Shown: piece by piece, positions 1 through 14,116 of the stretch
Numbering within the stretch: position 1 is the stretch's first letter
How the letters are laid out: the number at the start of each line of letters is the position of its first letter
NCBI GenBank assembly: GCA_037975125.1
Contig: CM075855.1
Coordinates: 85,855,215-85,919,214 of the forward strand
Direction of reading: 5' to 3'
Length of the DNA: 64,000 nucleotides
DNA from: Latrodectus hesperus
Lineage: Eukaryota; Arthropoda; Arachnida; Araneae; Theridiidae
Made by a program: the position numbers and the translations under genes
The notes under the pieces: model-generated
Database searches by the model: none
What the model saw: only the letters and a program-made list of their open reading frames with translations
What the model was told of the DNA's origin: nothing

Positions 1-704
1 TTTGAAGCCGCATGGATTGTCTGCACGGCGACCATGGCTTCAGCTACCATTGACGCAGCTCACAGACAGGAAAGCCTTCAATGGTGTGATCAGCGACGAA
101 CCTGGACGCGGGAATGGCATCACGTCATCTTTACAGATGAATCTCGGTTCTGTATACAGGACCATGATGGTCGCATCCGTGTTTGGAGGCATCGTGGAGA
201 ACGCGCATTGCCAGCTTGCATTGGACATCGCCATACTGGCCCATCTGCTGGAGTGATGGTATGAGGTGCCAATGTATACACGTCTCGATCACCTCTTGTT
301 CGCATTACCGGCACTTTGAACAGCAACCGTTACATTTCCGATGTGTTAAGGCCCGTGGCTCTGCCCTATCTTCGAGACCTCCCTACTGCTTTGTTTCAAC
401 AGGATAATGCACGGCCGCATAGTTGCCCGTACTGTTCTGAACTTCCTTGATACAGAACAGGTTCGACTGTTACCCTGGCCGGCACGTTCTCCTCATCTGT
501 CATCAATTGAGAACGTGTGGTCAATGGATTGCCGAGCGATTGGCACGCCATCACTCACCATCCACTACTGTCGATGAACTGTGGCATAGTGTTGAAGCTG
601 CATGGACTGAGATCCCCGTACATGCCATACAATCTCTGTTTGACTCCATGCCTAGGCGGATAAATGCTGTTATTGCAGCCAGAGGTGGCTGCTCTGGGTA
701 CTGA
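1..704 (+). pseudogene. Tc1-like transposase, catalytic domain remnant (DD34E type), broken
   Basis: The enzyme would cut and join transposon ends in the nucleus, using three acidic residues. The first aspartate is in FTDESRF (codon 136-138) and the second in QQDNARP (403-405). The glutamate lies in SIENVW (509-511). The C-terminal part (VDELW, EAAW, SLFDSMPRRINAVI) is readable to the stop near 704, as is usual for the family. Damage is clear. A tryptophan codon in the conserved GVMVWG stretch has become TGA (262-264). The D-to-E distance is 106 bases, which is not a multiple of three, so there is at least one frameshift. The aspartate that usually precedes the final motif (SPDL) reads as histidine (SPHL, codon 494-496). 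The DNA-binding N-terminus is missing. Family assignment is from motif recognition; no functional protein can be made. Confidence 0.85.
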
Positions 705-804
705 TTTCTCAAGATCTATCCATCCTAATTTCCTGTAAATCTAATCACTTGTTCTTTCCACTATAATGTATGTGTCCAATAAATATCGTTCTGTTATTTG
801 TATT

Positions 805-841
805 CCTTCTTGGTGTAGCAATTTTAATGGCCAGTAGTGTA
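805..841 (+). repeat. Right terminal inverted repeat of the Tc1-like element
   Basis: A compact end sequence (ccttcttggtgtagca followed by attttaatggccagtagtgta) matches the style of Tc1-like ends I know from arthropods and stops at TA. The partner repeat is off the window, so the inversion cannot be verified here. Confidence 0.65.
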
Positions 842-1104
842 CTTTAACACACAATCAAGTGTTTGCTTTTGATTTTTTTATAAAACGGAATAGATTTTTT
901 AATAGAAAAAAAAAACAATTTTAAGAAATCTAAGGAATTTTTTGAACCTATGTTTTACAAATCTGTTTTTTATTATTTCAGCAATATTATATAAAAGAAA
1001 ATTTTGAATTTTGGCGTAAGAAAGGCAACAGTCTTACGATTCAAAACAGATTGTTTATATATACTGCAATTATTAATTTAGAATTCTATTAATTAATGAC
1101 ATTT
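842..1104. other. AT-rich sequence with no recognised feature
   Basis: The stretch contains poly-A and poly-T runs only. No repeat family or coding signal could be identified. Confidence 0.5.
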
Positions 1105-1500
1105 TTAAAAATTTAAATCGTTTTTGACAATTTAATCTAACCATAAAGGGGATATTTTGTCATGTCTTTTCCATTTTGCTTTTACTTCAGTTCTATTGTC
1201 CATGTGTGAATGGCTTGAATCAACGGAAAACGGCTTCTCAAACCGATGCATTGGTCTTTATATAAAAAATAGTTTTATTAACAAAATTAACTATTCTCAG
1301 ACATACGATGGTTAACTTCGCCTTGTTTGCTGCCGCTCGAAGAATGTGATTGGAAGTCAGGCAGCAAATTCGTCGACAAATGGGATTTAAAACGAATCTC
1401 AATACGATGAAACGAGGTTGAAACGTTATCTGACGTCATGGATATTTTAAACCAATAAGAATCGTAATAAAGTGGTGTGCTCAGGATTTCAACTGTGATA
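1105..1500 (-). pseudogene. Unrecognised coding-like repeat, copy 1 (short form)
   Basis: This segment is clearly related to 23845-24712. On the minus strand both copies begin a frame with MTSDNVS (ATG at about 1440 here) and share a later peptide segment of the form SKQGEV followed two residues on by MSE. A second shared block follows near 1140-1290, with LIQAI and KYPLYG or KHPIYG like peptides. The copy has stops and frame changes, so it is not functional. Relative to copy 2 it lacks about 460 bp between the two blocks. I do not recognise the protein. It could be a retropseudogene, a diverged host gene family, or the coding remnant of a transposon. Confidence 0.5.
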
Positions 1501-3191
1501 AAAAATAAAAAAAACAGCCATCTTATGGTTGATAAAAAATATGTCTTATGAAAATTAAAAGAAAATCAAAATATATCTTCTCTTAAATGAATAATCAAGT
1601 AAAAATAAAAAATAAAAATCTAAAAACTAATTTTAAGGAGTTCATTTTTAGGTTCTTAACACTTAATTTTCAGATTTCAGCAATAAAATGCATAAATAAA
1701 TAATAAAAAGAATCATGCACAAGTTTAAGCTTACATCAGTTTCTAGCAACAAATTATTTTATAATTCTCTCCAGTTTCCAAATCACTACTGAATTTTAAA
1801 TTTAATACAATAAAAAACAAAAGGAGGTACGTCACGAAACCACTAAACTGAAAAAAAAACTAATTTTTCATTTTTAATTCTCACAATAACCTAAAGTAAT
1901 TAAAAGTACACAACAAACAATCTTGAAGTGCAATTAATTCGTTTACATTAAATTTATCCCATTTTTTTACGCTTAATTTCATTTTCAAATAAAAAGAAGG
2001 ACCCCTTCGTATGTGTAGACAAAGACGCGTTTCCTAATTTATTACTTCCTGAACAAGTTTAAGCAGTCATTATCTTTTGAACAAATATTTGAGGGTGAGA
2101 GGGGGTGAATTGTAATTAGAGAGAGAGAGAAAATGCACGTTTTCATTTAAATAGTTAAGCACTTTAGTGGAAAATAAAAAGCTTGAAGAGAATTAATTTT
2201 AAATTTAATCGCTTTCCGAAAATTACAAAACTCCGGAAATATAAACGCTATTAAAAGAGTGATTCAAGGAATAAACTGATTTACGAACAAGTAAGCCGTT
2301 TCCCATTTAATGTATCAATCACAATAGAGAGAAATCAATAGTCTTCGAAGTAATTTTAAAGGATGTGGAATAAGACATTCATCCTACTTTAATAACATTT
2401 TCGGTAAATCTCACTAATGAAGCGTGAAAAGCGCAGTTCTAGACGAAGTTTTGAATAAAACGGCTTTATTTTTAGAAAAACCCCTTATATTGCATTGACC
2501 GCAATCGCTTCCAATATAACTGTAATTTAAGATAATTGTGTATATTAAGAAAGACAATATGATTAAATTGTATGATAAAAAGTATACAAGAATCTCTTTC
2601 TCTCTCTCTCTCATATATATATCAGTGACTCAGTAGTTTCATGCCACTTACGATTAACAGCATATCATTTGCCGCAGTTAAATTTTCTTGATGCGTAATT
2701 AATTTCTACAGAATTTTAGAACTAAATGCTGATTCTATCCCACTAAATTTAACAAATAATGTTTATCGCATTCTTTAATATTTTGTCTTAATATTTATTT
2801 GTTTAAAAATGTGTACTTACCTTTCATTTACCATCGAAACTGATAAGAACGATTTGACTAAAAGATATTTTCGAATATGGAAATTTTTTCAGAGTACTGC
2901 TGCTTTAAAATAATGACAATTTAAGAGCAAAAAGAAATTATGAGCTTATTTAAAAAAAAAAAAATCAATAAAATACGATGGCACAGCAAGAGGATAGAAT
3001 TACAAACTATATTCCAGAAGATATCCACTGCCCCTGTAAATTCAGCTGCATTCCATTAACTTTCTCGTTTATAACATTCCATTAGTCACAATTGAAATAT
3101 ATTTTAAACTTGCTTGGCTGAAATTTTAGGCACAACTCATTATTTCTGCTATGCGTTCCATTTTAATGTCACGTGTCTATTAAAGGGAATT
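1501..3191. other. AT-rich unique sequence with a short TC/TA microsatellite
   Basis: The only distinct feature is a (TC)n run passing into (AT)n at about 2592-2622. Short open frames here have no recognisable motif. Confidence 0.5.
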
Positions 3192-3434
<243 letters not shown>

Positions 3435-3436
<2 letters not shown>

Positions 3437-4482
3437 AGCTGACCCAGCCACGCGTTGCAGTGGCTGAGTTTTTAAAATACATTGAATCAATTTTTTACTA
3501 ATTCTTGGGTTCAATCAAATTAATATTTTCTAAAAAAATTTAGAATAGGTTCATTCATAGGAGATTAAAAATAAAACGTTTCACCAAAATTTAATAGTAA
3601 TAGGTAAAGTATCGAAATTTTGAAATTAAGCACAAATCAACATATACTTTCTGAATTTACATTTTATTCATCTTATATTAAATTATAGTTTGTAATCAGT
3701 GACTTACTTATAAAATATACTATATAAATTAAAGACATCTAAAAATAAATTGTTATAAATGAGGTAGATAACATTGACATCGAACTATTATTATTTTAAT
3801 TTTAAATTATATTAAAACTAAAAATTTTTTCCGTGCCATTATACTGAAATAAAAAAAAAACTAAAAGAATTTATCATTTGAATAAATAAATTAGATCAAA
3901 ATGTTCTACTGAATAAATTAATAATTATCAAATTATAAAATAAAAATAAAAAATAATAAAAGGCTATCAAGAAATACTTACATATTTTCGAGGTGGTATG
4001 AAAATTAGTAGAGAAAAACAGTAATAAATAAAATTTTATTTTACTATTTATAATATTAAAAATATTCAAACTGAATACTGCACAATAATAACACAATACA
4101 AAGTATAATTATGAAAATGATTCACGAAAAATTGTTATAGTATCATTATACATCATGAAAATATATGTAAATTCTATATTTAACCACGCGCTTGCGCGCG
4201 CACGATAATTTTTTCGAAGATGGTATTATCTAGAAAAATAAACACGTCGACATCTGCTGAATACCTGTGCAACTTATGATGCTAAACCGCCATCTATTAG
4301 GAACTTACAGAACTAACCAAAAAAAAATAAAAAAAATTTAGGGTTGTACTACCCCTAACATTTAGGGGGATGAAAAATAGATGTTGGCCGATTCTCATAG
4401 ATACCGGATAAGCACAAAAAATTTCATCAAAATCGGTCAAGCCGTTTCGGAGGAGTATGGCAACGAAAACTGTGACACGAGA
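3435..4482 (+). mobile_element. Non-autonomous element bounded by (TA)n arrays on both sides
   Basis: The left end reads caagctgacccagccacg and contains a perfect 7-bp hairpin (3445-3466). The right part contains agattctcat-like and aatcggtcaagccgtttcgg motifs and ends gtgacacgagaatttta just before the next (TA)n. I know very similar end motifs from widespread arthropod repeats, but not the formal superfamily. A CpG-rich knot (gcgcttgcgcgcgcac) lies near 4190. No coding capacity is visible. Helitron-like, SINE or LINE-tail origins are all possible; a comparison of many copies would decide. Confidence 0.65.
3445..3466. other. Hairpin at the left end of the TA-flanked element
   Basis: CAGCCAC (3445-3451) pairs perfectly with GTGGCTG (3460-3466) across an 8-nt loop. 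It sits about 10 bp inside the element boundary. Confidence 0.7.
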
Positions 4483-4484
4483 AT

Positions 4485-4628
<144 letters not shown>

Positions 4629-6490
4629 ACTAATTTGTCACAACCTCCCCTTCATCAATAATGTCATCCCATTTCCGTGCTCGAATTACATTTTCCCTGT
4701 TTTCATCTACTTTAGGGATTTTACTGAAATTACATACAATATTACATAGATCTGTCTGCAATTCTAATTCAGTTTCGTCATGCATTAAAAACATATACCA
4801 TACACCTGTATGTGCACCGTTTAAAAATATGTATACATTGAAAACCCCGAAAAATCAGAAGTGAACTGAGGGCAAAATAGCATCGATGGTAGCGCTACCT
4901 CGTAGAGATTTCGAAACTAAACACTTTGACCCTTATATTACGTCTTATTCTTACATTACATCTTATTATTTAGCCTTATTCTTTAGTTATAATATCTTAT
5001 TATAAAATTTTATAACTAAATAATAAGATTTCATTTATTGAGGGAATATTTAAAGTTTTAGAATCATTCTTAAAATTTCATGTAATGTAAAGATTCCCAG
5101 ACAGTTGAAAATTATTAATCAATATACAAACCTGTTGTAAGTACTGTTGCCGTCTACTAAAAACAAAACTATATTTTATCCAAATACTTATTCAGTAGTT
5201 TTTATGTAATTTGTATATATGTTTCCAACTTTGTATTGTAACCAAGAAATGTGTAAATATTTAACCAAGAAAATTGTTTCTCAAATATGCTCAAATTATA
5301 TTGTTTATATGCCAAAAATATGTATATACCTACCTACCTACAAGACAAGGAATTTGCGTTGTGACAGATGATTCTTCAAGAGGAACACCAGAAGTTATTA
5401 TGTGTATCTAAATTTTCGATTGTGTTATTATGCTGTCTTCAACTATTCTAAAAAGGATAAATGGCATATACTGCTAAGCACTCTACACCCAACATTTCGA
5501 CCACCTCTTCTTAAAATAACGAGGTATTTTCATCGTTACTAAATTCAGTAGTTTTAACGTGAAAGTATGCAGGAAAAAAATGCTTTTTACAAAACTCAAG
5601 AACAAGTGCACGAAAAAAAAATTTTTTTCTAGGTAAAAACCAGCACTGAATTTATTCCTCAATATATTACGACGTTAAACATTAAAGTCTTTTTCGATAA
5701 CCTTTATCCCATTTTGAAGATTATTTTTGCCATTTCGAATATTTAAATACTACATTTGTCACAAATTTTTTGAAGAATTGTAAATAATTATTCTTTTATC
5801 TTTGATCTTGACGGAAATATTAAAATAAGTAAAGTAGCCAAAAATGAAAATCTCCCAAAACATAGCTAAAAAACCATGAAGCATTTATAACATTCATCAT
5901 CTTATGTATTTAGACCGAATTCAACCCAATTTAGTTAAAATACATTAATTAATTTCAGCTAATAAAATATTTCACTGAATAATAAATTAGCGGAATCTAC
6001 TTCTTAGAATGTCTGAAAAAAATGCATTACAGCGTCAACAATGCTTAGGAACTTTTATAAAATAAAAAATATTACAGAAATTAATTGAAAAACTCTTAAT
6101 TTATATTTATAATGAAAGGCAAATTAGATGAATTTTCAAGCTTTTAATTGATTCTACATTAGTAATTAGTTATAGATCTAATAAGGATATAGTTTTACTT
6201 TATTAATTAGAATCATCCAAACAAATTTTACCAAATGATAAAGCAAATGTATAATACATATAAAGATTCATTTATTCATATGACGTTAATCCTAAAAACA
6301 TTCAAATCAATTTAAGGGAACATTCTTTATGCAATTTGAATTACTAAATAAAATTTTGTCTTTATTATTTTCTCCGCATATACAAACTTACAATTTAACA
6401 AAGTAACACATAATGTTAAAATGTTTAACAAAAGAATCCGACAAAACTAATGATTTTTGCTTACAAATTTTAACTTAAGCATATTTAATG

Positions 6491-6493
<3 letters not shown>
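4629..6493. other. AT-rich sequence with no recognised gene
   Basis: Contains a short (TACC)n run near 5328-5341. The short open frame at 4661-4864 has no recognisable motif. Nothing else could be supported. Confidence 0.5.

Positions 6494-6526
<33 letters not shown>
6494..6526. repeat. (TA)n microsatellite, short
   Basis: Pure TA run of about 33 bp. Confidence 0.9.
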
Positions 6527-6527
<1 letters not shown>

Positions 6528-6780
6528 TTTTCATTGTATTTTTTTCAATGTGTTATTTTCCATTTGATATTTCAATATATCGTTTTCCATTTAATTTTTC
6601 AATGTATTATTTTCTATTTGGCATTTTTCATTGTATTTTGTTTCATTATATTATATTCTTTGCATATTTTATAAATTATACTATTAACTATTCTAGCTGC
6701 TTTTGCGCTAAATGTACTGCTAATCTTAAAACTTAAAATTTTATGTATTCTTGTGCTTTTGGCTATACATCTGATTTTGC

Positions 6781-6786
<6 letters not shown>

Positions 6787-6860
<74 letters not shown>
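6787..6860. repeat. (TA)n microsatellite
   Basis: Pure TA run of about 74 bp. Confidence 0.95.
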
Positions 6861-6862
<2 letters not shown>

Positions 6863-6939
6863 CCTAAATCAATTGTCGGCTTTATTCAAGAGTCGCAAGG
6901 GAGAAAACCTCTAAAAAACTTAAGAGACATGCATGAAGA

Positions 6940-7036
6940 AGTCAGAAAAGCAACATCCATCTCCTGTTATTGAACAGTGGAAGGTATGAAACCTGGGTCT
7001 CTCAGAAGAATGTTGTCCTGCTAGGCCACATTAAAC
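6940..7036 (-). repeat. tRNA-like SINE head remnant
   Basis: On the minus strand TGGCCTAGCAGGAC (box A-like) is followed about 30 nt later by CCCAGGTTTCATACC, a weak box B. This suggests a decayed tRNA-derived head. The body is unrecognised. Confidence 0.4.
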
Positions 7037-10000
7037 AATTCCAGTTAATTATATGGATTCATTTTACTTTTCAAATTGTTTTCAGATTTCCGGGATACAG
7101 GATTTTTAATCTGTTGTTATTTATATACAAATACGTATAGTAAAAAATTCTTGCGATGATGAAAAAAAGAGAGAAAAATGTAAAATCGCAATTGTAAAAA
7201 TAGAATGTATTTATTTTGAAAACAAAATTGTAATTTAAGTTATGAGAATGAATTTAGTTATTGCATATGCTTGACATTTAAGAACAATTGTATCATATTT
7301 TTTGACATAGTAATCTCGTAGTAATTTATGTATTTTCCCAAATTTATATCAAATAAGATACATATTTTTCTAAAATTAGAATCAAAGAAGTATTTAGAAG
7401 GAAAGAAGGAAACATACTTCAGTAAATTCTCTTGTAAGTGTATTTTTGCTTAAAAAAATATAACACATATTAAATATATACCTTATTATACATTAAAAAA
7501 TATTTTTAAATAAAAATTAAATAAAAACGAAAAAAAGATATTTTATGTTTTGAATATAAAACAGGTAAACAGTATAGAATTCTTGAATTATTTACTTTAA
7601 AAAATAACCCTCACGTTAAATAGTTAAATTTTAAATCAATAACATAATTTAAAAAATAATAATAAAATAAATAAATAAAAACCTTTAAAGAAGTGCAAGA
7701 ATCATGTAAAGTTTTATAGTCAATGTTTTTAAATTTAAAGATTAAAAAATTAATAGCGGGGATTATTTGAATCGTTAATTACAAATTTAATTTTCAACGT
7801 TTTACATGCATGATTTCAAAAATTTTAATTTATGAACATTTCTAGCTTATACATTTATCAAGGGAATTTTGATATGTCACTTATTAAAATGGATATTTGC
7901 TTGTATTTTTAAGTATCACCTATCCATGATAGTTTCAAAAAATAGCGACATCTCAATTAAATGAACTTAAAGTAAGCAGTAAGGAACAACTTTATACTCT
8001 CAAAATTTTAAAACTTCAATTCTTAACTTTATATTTCTCCAATAGATGGCGGCACTATCTTTTCCTGATCTTAGTTTCCTTTTTATAAATTTTTCTATTA
8101 ATTGTAATCATAAATTTGTAAATTTAAAACCGAATACCAATTTAATATTAATTTTTGTCCTTTTGCTTAGACGATTTCAAAAATTTAAATTACAAAAGAT
8201 GCATTAATTCTGAAACAGAATTTATTCAAATAAATTTATCTTGGATAATCCCAATTTGTGAGTTTAAAAAGGAACAGAAAAAATACGGATATCATCATTT
8301 CCTTCAAACATTTAAGAGAAAATCTCGTAAGAACATGAACTAATATTGTTATAACTTTAAACAATGTTAATTTAAAAAAATTCCCTTTAATTCTAAACAA
8401 TAAAAAGAATATATGAATATAAATAATCACTGATACTGCGCAAATGTCCACTCAACTTCATTGCAAAGAGAAATAAAAAAAAAAAAAATGACCAATCGAT
8501 AAAAGTCAACATTTCAAAATTGTTTTATTAAATACTTCGAAAATTTAACAAATAAAAACAGAATCAGCAAATAATGATTTAAATTATAATCTAAATACAA
8601 AGAAAACCTACGAAATCGCTACATACGTATTATTTGCGAATAAACTCTTTATCTGAAGATAAGAATTCGCGAAGGTGCTGAAATTCTATTTTATGAATAA
8701 TATTTTCACTGGTTTCTATGTCCAAATCAATTTTCAAGTCACGGAAGTAGATTTTTACTTTTTAAAAGCACAGAAGCGCAGAAACACTAGAAACGACCCA
8801 AAGTCAAAAATCCACACCATTTATAAGTATTCATGGTGTGAATTTCCTTCTGAAAATTAGGCTGTTATCTAAGAAAATTACTTTTGATTACTAAAGAAAT
8901 TATTTTTGCAACTGTATTTAACGATGCCAATTAAAGCAAAAATGTTTGATTTAATTTTCTTCTCAAAATCAAAACTACTAAAAATATCGAAATAATGAAA
9001 AAAACTTAAAAATTAATACTGTAAATGACGTAACTGTAAAAAAATCATTGATAAAGGTTATTTTCTTTTAAATGAAAATAAAAAGAATTAAATATTTTTT
9101 GACAGGAATGATTTAAAAAAAACGGTTTCGGTTGCATTCCTTAGTTACCTCAGAAAGACTCTGGGTCCTGAAAAATAAATTCCCGAAAAAGCAAATTAAT
9201 TTTTAAAATTAATTATATGATTGAAGAAATTATAAGAAAATCCAAAAAAAATTGAGAAGTTACTGTATTGAATGTTTTTAAAACAAAAAAAAAATTTTTT
9301 TTCCTTATGATCAATTGAAAAATCCGAAGAACAAAAATCCTCTAAATATGAACTGTAAGGTCGTATCAAGTTTTTTTTTTTTTATTAAAACCATTAAAAA
9401 TTTTTTTGAAGAAAATGCGTTGTATTTTTAAAAATCGCTCAGTGGAAATTTTGGAGAACTCTTGTCAATAATTGACAGAATTTAGTCTCAATCAATATAT
9501 TCACGTTCGGCAGTCGCATATTTCGCGAATTAATGCTTTCAAAAAATATATATGACTTTGTAGAATATTCAATATATTCCCTTAAATCTTACTAAAATTT
9601 TACAAATAACTCCGTTTTTTCGAATGATCTATAAGCTATGAAATGCAAACAGAAAAATATTTTATAGCAAGATTTTTTGCTATACATAAAATTGATAAAC
9701 TTTATTGATTTTTGTAAAATTTTATATGGTAGGTCTCCAATCCCTTCAAGAATGTACTCATACAAAATTTATAGGTATTTACTACTTTATAAATAAAACG
9801 TTTGATATTTTTCACAATTTGTTATTTAGATGCCAAAAAATATCCATAAGTAAACTACACAATCAATATAATGGCTTCATATAGTTATGGTTAATTTAGT
9901 TTGGTTTCTAAGCAGGTATACGAAAAATAAACAATGTACTACAATTCATTATTAGTTAGACGTTCTTTCATCAGATGTTGCTGTTTTTGATTGCGTAATA

Positions 10001-12879
10001 ATATCATCATTTAATTTATTTAGAGTTTGTAACAATAGTGTAATTCCAAATATATTATTACTCCTTAAAAACAACCTCATTTTTCATAATTCTCATTACA
10101 AATGCTTAAAATAGATTTATTTTGGTTTCTTTGCCAGAAAAAAACTAGATGCATCCCTTCATCACTTTCATAGTTTGACATTTTCTCGGTAGATGTCGCA
10201 GCCACCGAGAAGCCCTGGAAACGAACATCAGCGTCATTTAATTTAGTAAGTATATAACAATAAAATAAAAATATATTTATATACACTGGACAAAATATGG
10301 AAGTCAAAACCGATAGAAATAGCTGTGTATAACTATGTGAAATCCATTTAATTCGCTTAGCTCCGTTGAAAAATTACATTTTGCCGATTCATCAACGTAA
10401 ATGGAAACCCAATTAAATTTACCAAGATTTTTTCTTTTAAGTGACAAACACGTTTCCTTAGAAGTTTGGAATGTCTAAGTTTTTCTCACAAACTATTTTA
10501 AATGCACAACTAAACTTCACATTAAGAGAAAAAGAAAATAAAAAAAACGTAATATCTTCCATAAAAACAATAACAGTCGCAACTCCGGAAAATTATTTGA
10601 AAATGTTTTAAAAAAAAAAAAATTTCGCGAAAAGGGATGTAGAGAAAATAAGAAAAGACCTAACAGTAAAGGAGGCATTTCCCATTTCCGACTTCTTTCA
10701 CATCTTTCCCGAAAGAAGGGAAAAGTCAAGGCAGACGATTTTTGATTTTTTATTCTTTGCCTACCCCTTTTTACTTTTTTTTCCACTTTACTTAGCTTCT
10801 TCGAAATCTAGGAAATGAAGAATTTTCGAGGCGGAAACTGCGTGCCCGAAATTCCTAAAAAGATTTCGGGTTGGGGAAAAAGGGACACAATAAAAAATAA
10901 GATAAAAAAATATATATTAGGATAAGGGTGGATCCGAAAAAAAATTGAAAGGGTTATAGTTGAAGCACACATATTCCAGAAGCGCGATCTTGTTATCCGC
11001 ATCTTCTACTCAAGAATACTGAAAATACTTCGAATATTCCTTTTTGCATACGAAAACTACAATACCAGACAGAAATTTATGAAGAATCACCATATTTTTT
11101 CATATATATAATAGACAATATTAAAGAAACATGAATATATTATAAACTTATAAAATAATACATCAACAATTAAAACTGAAGCTTAACGTCCATTTCACTA
11201 AAACTGTCAAACGATAATTAAAAGCTTCTTCATTTGCCTATAGGAAAATATAGCCTTCCAATAAAGCTTTGTAGACTTTTATTGAGAAAATATAACATTT
11301 TTGAAATATTGTTTGACATGTTTTTAGAATGAAATTAGAGAGAGAGACAGTATTTAAATATTTTTTTTGTTTTGGAACTCTCAAATATGATCATTAACAT
11401 AAAATTTTACACCAAAAGATACTTTAACATAGAAAAAATTCATAGAACCAAAATAAAAAGAGATACAAATTAATTATTTGAATTCACACGTAATTTTCAA
11501 TTCTAGACAATACGCGTAGTTCTTGTGTTTTGAAATAAATAATACATAGTTTTCTTTAAAGATTTACTCAACAATTAAAAAAGAAATTAAAAATCAACTG
11601 CACAGATTTATCAATATTTAATTCAGAAAATTTTCATTCACTGGAGATATTACTAAAAATACTGCAGTTAAAAATTGCAGAGTTTTATATGTATACAAAT
11701 AAAGCAATAATTAGTAATTAGTAACAAGAATTGGAATTAAAATGACTAAATATATGTTTTTTTAACTTATTTATATGAGAATATTATGAAATTATACATA
11801 ATCTGAAATAAATATTTAAATTATATGTGATTTTATTTATCAAGAGAGTTTGTAACATTTATATAAAAGCTCTCTTCTGACCCCAATTTTTTAATTAAAA
11901 CTTACTAACAAAGATTGCCCAAGTTAAATACTCTATGCGAATAAAAACTGTCTAATTTTTAATACAAAATTTGCATTAACAAAAATTAATATTTTTTTTC
12001 AGTGATAAACATAAAAGTGTAATTTTTCAAGTATAATGACTCTTATCCTATGACAAATTGCTTTGGTGACAGGTATTCCTGATTAAATGATTTTATCACA
12101 CAATTTTGAAAGTTAAAAGTGAATTGAATGCTACTTGCAATACTTAAACTCTTTTTTATTTGGTAAAGGTAAAATAATTCAATTATTTCTTTCTTTATAT
12201 TTCCCCTCCCCCACCCAAAAAAAAAATAAAAAAACAACAACTTAAAAATTCAAATTAAGTTGGATTTTGCAATTTTTTTTTTCAAAACGGTAAAAAACTA
12301 ACAAAAAATATTAAAAACGTCAATCAGCTTTAACTGGAAAAAATGTCCAATTCCATTATTATTATTATTATCATCATCAGACAGAGGAAAATAATTCATC
12401 ATATAGTAAGTAATGTGATTCCAAAATTGACTTAATTCAAAACATCCTTATCCCATTTGCCTAAATTCAATTTCATAACGATTCAAAGAAAAAGCAGATG
12501 ATCTTTTAGAAAATAACAGGAGAAAAAAGTTCTGCCACGAATTCTTTCTGCAGACGATTTTTATTCAAAAGAGATGGGGAGGTTCAAAAATAAAAAAAAA
12601 ATAAAATGTCATTCGCAAACGAAGTTAAAGGAATATAATAAAACTACTAACGAGTGAACTCATTTTTTTTTCCAGTATTTAAATGAATAAAATTCGAAAA
12701 AAAGTTCTAGTTCTTTCTTCCTTCACTTTTTTTTTTTTTAATAAACGCACGAATTTCGAAAACAAACAAAGAGAATTTCGCCAAACGATCACTTTTTCAA
12801 ATCATGGGACATGGCTTTTACCGAAACGTGTTTCGAAAAAATAAAAATATATAAATGAAAACACGAAACAAAAAAAATA
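7037..12879. other. Long AT-rich stretch with no gene or repeat recognised
   Basis: Nearly 6 kb of A/T-rich sequence with homopolymer runs. A short (ATT)n/(ATC)n microsatellite lies at about 12355-12378. Open frames are short, lysine-, phenylalanine- and isoleucine-rich, and look like composition artefacts. A purine/pyrimidine-rich patch at 10510-10800 is slightly richer in GC than its surroundings. Confidence 0.5.
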
Positions 12880-13060
12880 TTAATAAAAAGAAACGGTGAT
12901 GAGAGAGAAGAAAACGAAGAAGATTGAAATCTTGTTTCTATTTTCATTCTTCGAAACTCGCTGAACGGTTCAACTTGAGGGCAGTTAATATCACAAGACT
13001 GCGTGAAGGAGCCGGGAGAGAGGCGGTAACCGAGAACAACATTAAAAAGAAAGTTTTCCT
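12880..13060. other. Small GC-richer unique island
   Basis: The base composition rises locally, with several CpG dinucleotides (for example ggagccgggagagaggcgg near 13010). No coding frame persists. It might be regulatory or an old exon. Confidence 0.3.
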
Positions 13061-13964
13061 TTGATTACATACATTTTTCTTGCGCAATCTGGGAGAAATC
13101 GAGTTGGAATTTAATTCTATTTAATAAAAGCTAAGATTTTATAAAGAACTCAATAAGCAGTAAACCTTTATCTTAAATATGGGCAAAAACGATGCAAATA
13201 TCATTAAATATTTTCATCTAAAAAGGAAAAACTAACACTGACATTTTTTTAAATTCATTTTGGAAAAATATGGCAATGAATCGGGTCTCCTACATGAGTA
13301 ATTACATGCCCATTCAAATATTAGAAATTTCAAGTATTAATTTGACTGACATAAATATGAAATGCTTTGAACATAAAAAAGTTGATTTGTTTTTTACTTT
13401 TTTAATCGAATCTAACGATGTTATACAAAAATGCGATAGGCGATAATGTAAGTGGTTGCCGCACTCTCACGCGCGATATATCATTAGTTATGGTTGCAGT
13501 TTCTGACGTAACAAAATCATATTTTCTGCTCTCTTCACTCTCAATATTTCACTCAAATATCGGAGACTCGCTTTAAGATGATAAAAAAGGCATAAAAATT
13601 CATTTCTACATTTACAATCATAAAGAGATTTCTATTAAACATCATACATTTTTAATATGCTGTAAAAAGAATAAATACATAGTATTGGATTGAAAATAAA
13701 TTCCGTTAAAATTATTCCGTAACCACTAACAAATTGTAAGTGACACTGACAAAATTTTTTTTAAATAAAAATGTCTATTTCGCATTACACATGTCACAAT
13801 TTATAGCTTATTTTAAATGCGTGGGCATTGAATGACTTCATCCTTGTCACAGTTCAGAGTTAGGGTCTCCCTAGCTCTGGGCTATCATAAAAGGATATGT
13901 CGAAAAGATATGAGCGATAAGTGGAAGTAGTCGGGTAGATATCTTCGGCACTTAGATGTAGAAG
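13061..13964. other. AT-rich sequence with no recognised feature
   Basis: A small CpG cluster (tcacgcgcgatat) occurs near 13470. No gene or repeat family could be assigned. Confidence 0.4.
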
Positions 13965-14116
13965 CTGGGCAAAAGAGCTTCAATACTTGATCTGCAGCCT
14001 TCAGAAGTATCATTTCATTTGGAGGACATCGCGACTACTTTCTACTGAACGTCCCCTGGCGGCCTTTGGTGAACATGACGGATTTTCGATTAAGTTAGGA
14101 TTCGAAGCTGTTACTT
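13965..14116 (-). repeat. SINE B, degenerate partial copy
   Basis: The segment agtatcatttcatttggagg and the following gacatcgcgac match the reverse complement of the SINE B body seen at 34757, 48896 and 51778. The tRNA-like head at the right end is heavily decayed (aggattcgaagctg). Confidence 0.55.

Larger units (their letters stand above)
1..841 (+). mobile_element. Tc1-like DNA transposon, 3' part, cut by the window start
   Basis: A transposase remnant (1-704) is followed by about 100 bp of untranslated sequence and then a terminal inverted-repeat-like end. The last bases read ccagtagtgta, finishing in TA at 840-841, as expected for an element inserted at a TA dinucleotide. The 5' end and the left inverted repeat lie outside the window. 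Several disabling changes in the transposase show an inactive fossil copy. Confidence 0.85.

Noticed and set aside
3445..3466. Helitron terminus
   Set aside because: The hairpin is suggestive, but the sequence after it on the minus strand (GGGTCAGCTTG) lacks a clear CTRR end, so no superfamily is claimed.
10517..10786. 89-codon minus-strand frame
   Set aside because: Lys/Arg- and Phe/Leu-rich from purine and pyrimidine tracts; no motif.
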